Source of the DNA: JACCZX01 sp963710675 | GTDB taxonomy: Bacteria > Pseudomonadota > Gammaproteobacteria > Burkholderiales > Burkholderiaceae_F | DNA: 64,000 nucleotides | Reading direction: 5' to 3' | NCBI GenBank assembly: GCA_963710675.1 | Contig: CAVQBE010000002.1 | Coordinates: 62,001 to 126,000, forward strand | Shown: positions 57,825 through 64,000 of the stretch, one piece after another | How positions within the stretch are numbered: position 1 is the first letter of the stretch | Layout of the letters: each line of letters opens with the position of its first letter | The notes under the pieces: model-generated | Seen by the model: the letters and a program-made list of their open reading frames with translations, nothing else | Database searches by the model: none | Told to the model about the DNA's origin: nothing | Translations under genes and position numbers: made by a program

Positions 57825-58397
57825 ATGAACAATCAGATTGAAAAGAACCAGGTTGCCTCAACCTTGACGGTCGAGCGTATTTCGATCCTGCTCGATGGTG
57901 AGATGGATCGGGGCGAAGCGGGGGCGGCTATCGCCGCCCTGTGCTCAGACGCAGCGTTGCGTCGTCATTGGCATGAGCTCCATCGCGCGGGCGACGCGCT
58001 GCGATCCGATGAGGTTGCCGCGCTGGACGCGGTGGATTTCTGTTCACGTGTAGCGGCTTCCATTGCTGCCGAGCCGACGGTGTTGGCGCCGCGCGCCGCA
58101 CATGGTGCGTCGACTGCTCGCCGTTACTGGATGCCCGGCCTGGCGGTGGCCGCTTCCGCAGCTGCGGTGGCATTTGTCGCGGTACCGTTGATGCGAGCGC
58201 CCGAGACGGTTTCGGTGGCAAAGAGTTCAGCTCCCGCCGCCATAGAGGTGGCGGCTCAGAAATCGTTGCCGACGATTGTTAATGCGCGTGGGCTGAGCCC
58301 GTCGTTTAATCCGTACCTTGCTGCGCATCGCGAATTGACCGGCAATTCGGTCGTTCCACGCGCGACGGTCTATTTGCGTTCGGTCGAGGATCGTTAA
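57825..58397 (+). CDS. rseA: Anti-sigma factor RseA/MucA
   Basis: A 190-residue inner-membrane regulator. The N-terminal cytoplasmic sigma-binding part has ISILLDGEMDRGEAGAAIAAL and RRHWHELHRAGDAL. One membrane helix lies around residues 103-123 (MPGLAVAASAAAVAFVAVPLM). The periplasmic tail contains the ROGxxP-like region ending FNPYLAAHRELTG, expected to bind RseB. It follows rpoE by 4 bases. Confidence 0.9.
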   Translation: MNNQIEKNQVASTLTVERISILLDGEMDRGEAGAAIAALCSDAALRRHWHELHRAGDALRSDEVAALDAVDFCSRVAASIAAEPTVLAPRAAHGASTARRYWMPGLAVAASAAAVAFVAVPLMRAPETVSVAKSSAPAAIEVAAQKSLPTIVNARGLSPSFNPYLAAHRELTGNSVVPRATVYLRSVEDR

Positions 58398-58399
58398 TC

Positions 58400-59446
58400 G
58401 TGCAGGCAGTCGGTTTAAGAGGTTCAAACTCGGCGGGCAGCTTGCTCAGTGTCGCAAGCACGCTGATGGTTGCAGCGGGTGCGTTGTTAGGAAGCGCCAG
58501 TACTGCCCAGGAGTCACGCCCACGCACGGACGTGCAGTGGATCCAGGCTGTGCGACAGGCCGCGCAGCGTGTCAACTATCAGGGCACCGTCGTGTACCAG
58601 GCGAATGGCGAAATGCGCTCGTCGCGGATCACGCATCTGTTCGACGGTACGCAATCTCACGAGCGCATCCAGACATTGGATGGCAAGCCGCGCGAGTACA
58701 TTCGGCGCCGCTCTGATGCAAGCGATCAGGTGCAATGTTTTATTCCGGAAACCCGCCGCATCGTTGTCGAACATCGGAAAGTCGACGAATCGTTTCCGGG
58801 ACTATCAAGTGCCTCACCGGAAGAGATTCTTGAACGCTATACATTGAAGTTGGGAGAGATCGAGCGGGTCGCCGGCATCGAATGCCAGATGCTGACTCTT
58901 GAGCCCAAAGACAGCGCGCGCTATGGGTACCGCTTGTGGGTGGATCGCGCGAGCGGACTGCTGTTGCGAGCGCAGACGCTTAACGAGCGACGCGAAGTGA
59001 TCGAGCAGATTGCGTTTACCGACGTGCGTATCGGCGAGAAAATCGATCGCGCTAAGCTGCGGCCGTCCTGGTCGACCGAAGGTTGGTCGGTTGAGCGAAG
59101 CGACTATCGCAAAGCCGATTTATCGCAGCACGGGTGGCTTGTTCCGGCACCCGCAGGTTTTCGTAAGACTCGCGAGGTCGCGCGTCGCATTGGTGGAACC
59201 GATGCAATGCAGGCCGTCTTCTCGGATGGGCTTGCGACGGTGTCTGTCTTTATCGAGCCGCACTCCTTATTGTCGTCGCCGGGCGCGGCGTCGCAGATGC
59301 CGTCGGGTGATGCGTTGCAGATTCACGGACCGACTTCCGCGTTTTCGCGTCGAGTTGGCGACGCGCTGGTGACCGTGGTCGGGGAAGTCCCGCCGTCGAC
59401 GGTGCGTTCGGTTGCGGGCTCGGTCGAATTTCGCGGTGCGCGGTAG
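58400..59446 (+). CDS. rseB: Sigma-E regulatory protein RseB/MucB
   Basis: A 348-residue periplasmic protein that shields RseA from cleavage and senses lipoprotein or lipopolysaccharide stress. A GTG start is followed by a signal peptide (residues about 15-35, ending ASTAQ). The N-terminal domain has VNYQGTVVYQANGEMRSSRITHLFDG and the C-terminal domain continues with GWLVPAPAGFRKTREV. It starts 2 bases after rseA and precedes the Do-type protease. Confidence 0.92.
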   Translation: MQAVGLRGSNSAGSLLSVASTLMVAAGALLGSASTAQESRPRTDVQWIQAVRQAAQRVNYQGTVVYQANGEMRSSRITHLFDGTQSHERIQTLDGKPREYIRRRSDASDQVQCFIPETRRIVVEHRKVDESFPGLSSASPEEILERYTLKLGEIERVAGIECQMLTLEPKDSARYGYRLWVDRASGLLLRAQTLNERREVIEQIAFTDVRIGEKIDRAKLRPSWSTEGWSVERSDYRKADLSQHGWLVPAPAGFRKTREVARRIGGTDAMQAVFSDGLATVSVFIEPHSLLSSPGAASQMPSGDALQIHGPTSAFSRRVGDALVTVVGEVPPSTVRSVAGSVEFRGAR

Positions 59447-59478
59447 TCGCGCAGAAATCTTTCTTTAGAGGACAAAGC

Positions 59479-60966
59479 ATGATGACTGGCAAATTCGGCA
59501 GGTTGTCTGCCGCTGTGTTCGCCCTGGCACTCGGGGCCTTGGCGATCACGTCGATTCCGCAGTTCACTTCGGATGTTTCGGCACAGCCGAACGTTGGCTC
59601 CGCGCCGACGCAGGTGTTGCCCGACTTCGCGGACCTTGCCGACCGCGTTGGGCCCGCAGTGGTGGGTGTGCGCACAACGGCGCGGGCGGGCACAGGTCAG
59701 AGCGCATTGCCGTTTCCGGACATCGATGAAAACGATCCGATGTACGAATTCTTCCGTCGATTTTTTCCGAATCCTCCGCAGCAGCCGCAGCCGCGGCAGG
59801 GTCCGCAACAGCCTGCACCGCGGCGCGACGTTCCTCGCGGCCTCGGTTCGGGATTTATCTTGTCGCCTGACGGCTACGTGATGACCAACGCACACGTCGT
59901 GCGCGGTGCTGACGACATCACGGTAACCACGTCCGACCGCCGCGAGTTCAAGGCGAAAGTGATCGGCTCCGATACACGCACCGATGTTGCCCTTCTAAAA
60001 GTCGAAGCGACCGGCCTACAAGCGGTGCGCATGGGGGATCCGAACAAGCTGCGCGTCGGCGAATGGGTAATCGCCATTGGCTCGCCATTCGGGCTCGAAA
60101 ACACGGTCACTGCCGGAATCGTCAGTGCCAAGTCGCGTGATACCGGTGACTTCCTGCCGTTCATTCAGACCGACGTTGCCGTCAATCCCGGCAACTCCGG
60201 CGGCCCATTGATCAACATGCGCGGCGAAGTGGTCGGCATTAACTCGCAGATCTTCACCACATCGGGCGCATACAACGGGATCTCGTTCGCGATCCCAATC
60301 GACGAGGCGAATAACGTGCAGCAGCAATTGCGCACGTCCGGTCGCGTGATTCGCGGCAGGATCGGCGTCGGTATCGAGGCTGTTTCGCGTGATGTGGCTA
60401 CCGCAATTGGTCTTGCGAAACCGCAGGGTGCCGTCGTTACGAGCGTCGACAAGGACGGTCCGGCGCAAAAGGCCGGCGTCGAGGCAGGTGACGTCATTCT
60501 GCGGTTCGACGGCCGCGCAATCGAGCGCGCCAGTGATCTGCCGCGGGTGGTGGGCAGCACGAAGCCTGGCTCGGCGGTAAACATGACGGTGTTCCGCAAG
60601 GGAACACAGCGCGAGCTGCCGATTACCGTCGTCGAGTTGCCGGCCGAACGCGTCGCCAGCGCGCGCAGCCCCGATACGGCTAAGCCCGGCGCCGCCGCCA
60701 ATGTCCTCGGTCTGGCGGTATCCGATATCCCGGGCGATCGTCTGAAGGAGCTCAACCTGCGCGGCGGAGTGCAAGTCGATGCAGCCGAAGGCCTTGCTGC
60801 CGCGTCGGGGGTGCGGGCGGGCGACCTGATACTGCAGCTAAACAACGTTGATGTGCAAAACACGCGTCAATTCAACGATGCCGTTGCCAAACTGGATCCC
60901 AAACGCGACGTGGCTGTGCTGGTCAGGCGCGCCGACGCAACGCGATTCGTGATCATCCGTCGATAG
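59479..60966 (+). CDS. mucD: Periplasmic Do-family serine protease (MucD/DegP type)
   Basis: A 495-residue exported serine protease with chaperone activity. A signal peptide (about 1-35) precedes a proline/glutamine-rich loop (residues 99-118). The catalytic triad is H139 (MTNAHVV), D169 (RTDVALL) and S240 (NPGNSGGPL). Two PDZ domains follow (from about residue 280 and 400; GAVVTSVDKDGPAQKAGVE and GVQVDAAEGLAAASGVRAG). The position after rseB is the standard mucB-mucD arrangement. A strong terminator lies after the stop. Confidence 0.94.
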   Translation: MMTGKFGRLSAAVFALALGALAITSIPQFTSDVSAQPNVGSAPTQVLPDFADLADRVGPAVVGVRTTARAGTGQSALPFPDIDENDPMYEFFRRFFPNPPQQPQPRQGPQQPAPRRDVPRGLGSGFILSPDGYVMTNAHVVRGADDITVTTSDRREFKAKVIGSDTRTDVALLKVEATGLQAVRMGDPNKLRVGEWVIAIGSPFGLENTVTAGIVSAKSRDTGDFLPFIQTDVAVNPGNSGGPLINMRGEVVGINSQIFTTSGAYNGISFAIPIDEANNVQQQLRTSGRVIRGRIGVGIEAVSRDVATAIGLAKPQGAVVTSVDKDGPAQKAGVEAGDVILRFDGRAIERASDLPRVVGSTKPGSAVNMTVFRKGTQRELPITVVELPAERVASARSPDTAKPGAAANVLGLAVSDIPGDRLKELNLRGGVQVDAAEGLAAASGVRAGDLILQLNNVDVQNTRQFNDAVAKLDPKRDVAVLVRRADATRFVIIRR

Positions 60967-61013
60967 TGTGAGCGGCAGTGCCGCAGCGCGGTAAAATCCG
61001 CGCCCAACACCGC

Positions 61014-61045
61014 AAGGGGGTGTCTTAACGGCCACCCCCTTTTTC
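61014..61045 (+). terminator. Terminator after the sigma-E operon
   Basis: A perfect nine-base-pair stem (AAGGGGGTG with CACCCCCTT), a ten-base loop, and a run of Ts (61040-61044), 48 bases after the mucD stop and 23 bases before the lepA ATG. It fits a rho-independent terminator that separates the stress operon from lepA. Confidence 0.8.
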
Positions 61046-61067
61046 TTGCCGGCTCTAATTGGACCGC

Positions 61068-62861
61068 ATGCAGCACATCCGAAACTTTTCGATCATCGCT
61101 CATATCGATCACGGCAAATCAACGCTGGCGGACCGGCTGATTCAGCGCTGCGGCGGCCTGAGCGATCGCGAAATGGAAGCGCAGGTGCTGGATTCGATGG
61201 ATCTGGAGCGCGAGCGCGGAATCACCATCAAAGCGCAAACCGCAGCGCTCGAGTACACGGCAGCCGACGGCGGCAAATACAATTTGAATCTGATCGACAC
61301 ACCCGGCCATGTTGACTTCTCCTATGAAGTAAGCCGCTCACTGTCCGCCTGTGAAGGCGCTCTGTTGGTGGTCGATGCCACCCAGGGCGTCGAGGCGCAG
61401 ACAGTAGCCAATTGCTACACGGCGCTGGAGCTCGGTGTCGAAGTACTGCCGGTGCTGAACAAGATGGACCTGCCGTCAGCGAATCCGGAGCAGGCTGCCG
61501 CCGAGATCGAAGATGTGATCGGCCTGGATGCTACCGACGCGATTCGCATCAGCGCAAAGACCGGGCAGGGTATCGACGAGATCCTCGAGCGCATCATCGA
61601 GCGCGTGCCGCCACCCAAGGGCGACGCGGAAGCGCCGCTGCAGGCTTTGATCATCGACTCGTGGTTCGACAACTACGTCGGCGTGGTCGTTCTGGTCCGC
61701 GTATTCAACGGCGTGCTGCGGCCACGCGACAAGATTCTGCTGATGGCAAGCGGTGCGACGCACCTGGTCGAACAGGTCGGAGTGTTCACCCCAAAATCGC
61801 GTGCGCGGCAAGAGCTTGCGGCCGGCGCTGTCGGATTCGTCATCGCCGGCGTCAAGGAGCTTCGCGATGCACACGTTGGTGACACCATCACGCTTGCCGC
61901 AAAGCCCGCAACGCTGCCGCTGCCCGGGTTCAAGGAGGCCAAGCCGCAGGTATTCGCGGGACTGTTTCCGGTAGAGGCGAATCAATACGAGGCGTTGCGC
62001 GACGCGTTGACCAAGCTGCAGCTGAACGACTCGGCGCTGCATTTCGAGCCGGAGGTGTCGCAGGCATTGGGCTTTGGCTTCCGTGCCGGCTTTCTCGGCT
62101 TGCTGCACATGGACATCGTGCAGGAGCGGCTCGAGCGCGAGTACGACATGGCGCTGATCACGACGGCGCCTTCGGTGGTCTATGAAGTCGTGCTGCGCGA
62201 TGGCACGGTGCTATCGGTTGAGAATCCGTCGAAGCTGCCGGACCCGGCACGTATCGAGGAAATTCGCGAGCCGATCGTCAGCGTCACGATCTTCGTGCCG
62301 CAGGAATATGTCGGGCCGGTGATCACGCTGGCCACCGGCAAGCGAGGCGTGCAGACCAACATGGCATACCACGGGCGGCAAGTGCATCTGACCTACGATC
62401 TGCCACTGGCGGAAATCGTGCTCGATTTTTTCGACCGGCTCAAGTCGGTATCGCGCGGCTACGCTTCGATGGACTACGCGTTCAAGGAGTACCGCTCTGC
62501 CGACGTTGTCAGGGTTGACATGCTGATCAATGGAGACCGTGTCGACGCGCTATCGGCGATCGTTCATCGGGTCAATGCACCGTATCGTGGGCGCGAGATC
62601 GCGGCGAAGATGCGTCAGCTGATCCCGCGCCAGATGTACGACGTTGCGATTCAGGCCGCCATTGGTGCGAACATCATCGCGCGCGAAAACGTCAAGGCAC
62701 TGCGCAAGAACGTTCTTGCGAAGTGCTACGGCGGCGACATCACACGCAAGAAAAAGCTGCTTGAAAAGCAGAAAGCGGGGAAGAAGCGAATGAAGCAGGT
62801 CGGCACGGTCGAAATTCCGCAGGAGGCATTCTTGGCGATCCTCCAGGTAGACGATAAGTAA
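61068..62861 (+). CDS. lepA: Elongation factor 4 (LepA)
   Basis: A 597-residue translational GTPase that acts on stalled ribosomes and in 30S assembly. The ATG at 61068 (MQHIRNFSIIAHIDHGKSTL) gives the family start; a TTG three codons earlier at 61059 is possible. G motifs: AHIDHGKST, DTPGHVDF, LNKMDL. The unique C-terminal domain ends GKKRMKQVGTVEIPQEAFLAIL. It ends with TAA sharing a base with the lepB ATG. Confidence 0.96.
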   Translation: MQHIRNFSIIAHIDHGKSTLADRLIQRCGGLSDREMEAQVLDSMDLERERGITIKAQTAALEYTAADGGKYNLNLIDTPGHVDFSYEVSRSLSACEGALLVVDATQGVEAQTVANCYTALELGVEVLPVLNKMDLPSANPEQAAAEIEDVIGLDATDAIRISAKTGQGIDEILERIIERVPPPKGDAEAPLQALIIDSWFDNYVGVVVLVRVFNGVLRPRDKILLMASGATHLVEQVGVFTPKSRARQELAAGAVGFVIAGVKELRDAHVGDTITLAAKPATLPLPGFKEAKPQVFAGLFPVEANQYEALRDALTKLQLNDSALHFEPEVSQALGFGFRAGFLGLLHMDIVQERLEREYDMALITTAPSVVYEVVLRDGTVLSVENPSKLPDPARIEEIREPIVSVTIFVPQEYVGPVITLATGKRGVQTNMAYHGRQVHLTYDLPLAEIVLDFFDRLKSVSRGYASMDYAFKEYRSADVVRVDMLINGDRVDALSAIVHRVNAPYRGREIAAKMRQLIPRQMYDVAIQAAIGANIIARENVKALRKNVLAKCYGGDITRKKKLLEKQKAGKKRMKQVGTVEIPQEAFLAILQVDDK

Positions 62862-63754
62862 TGAACTTCGCGCTGATTCTTTTCGTGTTGACCGTATTCA
62901 CGGGCGTGCTGTACGTGGCCGACAAGCTGGTCTTTCGTCCGCAACGCAAAGCCAAGGCCGCGCGCCTGCTGGCCGACTTTGATTCACGCAATCGCGCCGC
63001 GCTCGACCGTCATGAACCGATCGTTGAACAGGAGCGGAAGAGTCTTGAGGACGGCGCGGTGCGTCAGCCCGCGTGGCTCGAATACACGGCGAGCTTTTTC
63101 CCGGTCATTCTCGTTGTTTTCCTGCTGCGCTCGTTCTTGTTTGAGCCGTTTCGGATCCCGTCGGGCTCGATGGTGCCGACGCTTGAGATCGGCGATCTGA
63201 TTCTGGTCAACAAGTACGAATACGGAATTCGCTTGCCGGTTATCAACAAGAAGGTGCTCGACCTCGGCCAGCCCCAGCGTGGCGACGTGATGGTATTCCG
63301 GTATCCGCTGAACACTTCTCAGGACTACATCAAGCGTGTCGTCGGTTTGCCCGGCGACCGCATCGAATACGTCAACAAGCAGCTGACGATCAACGGGCAG
63401 CCGGTGCCGCTCGAAAAAGTCGAGCCGTATTACGAGGCCGAGCGAATGCGCAGCTATCCTCAGTTTGCAGAGCGGCTGGGAAACACGTCTCACCGGCTGA
63501 TCGTTGATGACTCGGTCTCGCCCGGCATGGGGCGGGAAGCGCCGGGTAACACCCACCCGGGGGCTTGCCAATACAGCGGGAGCGGGGTGGTGTGCCGGGT
63601 GCCGGCCGGGCACTATTTCATGATGGGGGACAATCGGGACAACAGCGAGGACTCCCGCTTTTGGGGATTCGTACCAGACGAAAACATTGTGGGTCGAGCC
63701 TTCTTCATCTGGATGAATTTTGGCAATATGGGCCGCATTGGGGGCTTCCGGTAG
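62861..63754 (+). CDS. lepB: Signal peptidase I
   Basis: A 297-residue inner-membrane protease removing Sec signal peptides. It has a first membrane helix (FALILFVLTVFTGVLYVA), a short cytoplasmic loop, a second helix (FPVILVVFLLRSFLF) and the periplasmic catalytic domain. The catalytic serine is S103 in RIPSGSMVPTL and the lysine K158 in YIKRVVGLPGD. The box GDNRDNSEDSRFWGFVP is present. It is translationally coupled to lepA and precedes DUF4845, rnc and era in related genomes. Confidence 0.95.
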   Translation: MNFALILFVLTVFTGVLYVADKLVFRPQRKAKAARLLADFDSRNRAALDRHEPIVEQERKSLEDGAVRQPAWLEYTASFFPVILVVFLLRSFLFEPFRIPSGSMVPTLEIGDLILVNKYEYGIRLPVINKKVLDLGQPQRGDVMVFRYPLNTSQDYIKRVVGLPGDRIEYVNKQLTINGQPVPLEKVEPYYEAERMRSYPQFAERLGNTSHRLIVDDSVSPGMGREAPGNTHPGACQYSGSGVVCRVPAGHYFMMGDNRDNSEDSRFWGFVPDENIVGRAFFIWMNFGNMGRIGGFR

Positions 63755-63777
63755 CCGGCAACGGCAGAACGTTGAAA

Positions 63778-64000
63778 ATGCTGAAGAAAATGACAAGTAA
63801 TAAAGGTGTACGTACCGATCGTAGGGGTTCGATCCGGCGCCAGCGGGGGCTCAGTCTGGTCGGGCTCATTTTGGTCGGGATCATTGTCGTCGGGCTGATC
63901 GCGCTCGGGTTCAAAGTGGTGCCGGCGGTGGTCGAATACATCGCCATTGAGCGCGCGGTGCAGAAGATCAAGAACGAAGGGTCGACCGTGCGCGATATTC
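63778..64000 (+). CDS. DUF4845 family membrane protein, 5' part only
   Basis: The frame is open from ATG 63778 to the window end, giving 74 residues. After a basic N-terminus (KKMTSNKGVRTDRRGSIRRQRGLS) comes one membrane helix (LVGLILVGIIVVGLIALGF), then KVVPAVVEYIAIERAVQKIKNEG. This matches the DUF4845 proteins always found between lepB and rnc in betaproteobacteria. The pattern RRQRGLSLVGLILV resembles the start of type IV pilin-like proteins. The function is unknown. Confidence 0.85.
   Translation, partial: MLKKMTSNKGVRTDRRGSIRRQRGLSLVGLILVGIIVVGLIALGFKVVPAVVEYIAIERAVQKIKNEGSTVRDI

Overview
The window looks like a chromosomal segment of a betaproteobacterium close to Burkholderiales. I infer this from moderately high G+C, tight gene packing with many ATGA stop/start overlaps, and gene order. 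Four blocks have the order typical of that group: alaC-hom-thrC-moeA-moaD-moaE ... clpB; mobA-moaA-rne-rluC; yceD-rpmF-plsX-fabH-fabD-fabG-acpP-fabF; and rpoE-rseA-rseB-mucD-lepA-lepB-DUF4845. A DUF2863 gene and a Bug/TctC solute-binding protein point the same way. No tRNA, rRNA, insertion sequence, prophage or CRISPR array was recognised.

Layout. 1-2.4 kb: end of a DUF47 (PhoU-like) gene, a DUF456 membrane protein, a GFA-type protein, a VOC/glyoxalase remnant, gluconokinase and a GST-like protein. 2.4-6.4 kb: a LigD-type polymerase and a LigD-type ATP-dependent ligase as separate convergent genes, then a PIN-PhoH protein. 6.5-13.9 kb: Bcp peroxiredoxin, an Mth938-domain protein, amino-acid genes (alaC, hom, thrC) and molybdenum-cofactor genes (mobB, moeA, moaD, moaE). 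14.1-16.2 kb: an exported PQQ-type sugar dehydrogenase, a small cytochrome c and an unknown exported protein. 16.5-22.3 kb: tamB and tamA. 22.4-25.0 kb: clpB behind a sigma-32-like promoter. 25-36.4 kb: an accessory stretch with two MFS transporters, carbonic anhydrase, pirin, an RraA-like / Fe-dependent dehydrogenase / Bug / PheC-like cluster, DUF2863 and a 5'-nucleotidase. 36.7-40.4 kb: the glyoxylate shunt (aceA-HAD-aceB). 40.5-41.9 kb: a coniferyl-aldehyde-type dehydrogenase. 41.9-46.6 kb: mobA, moaA, rne. 47-56.7 kb: rluC, HAD, Rieske, methyltransferase and maf, then the fatty-acid synthesis operon. 56.7-64 kb: a YgfX-like protein, the sigma-E envelope-stress operon, lepA, lepB and the start of DUF4845.

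The most striking property is a high density of single-base indels. At least 20 frame breaks hit about 14 loci, including hom, alaC, aceB, moaA, tamB and yceD. Most lie in short homopolymer runs, and each can be repaired by one base (two at most) to give a full-length family member whose total length is then divisible by three. Motifs on both sides are intact. The simplest reading is uncorrected sequencing or assembly error, not gene decay. Loci are therefore annotated full length with break positions stated. I did not find a convincing new multi-gene system. The best leads are the split LigD pair, the HAD gene coupled into the glyoxylate shunt, the RraA/Fe-ADH/Bug/PheC-like cluster, and the sugar dehydrogenase-cytochrome-exported protein set.
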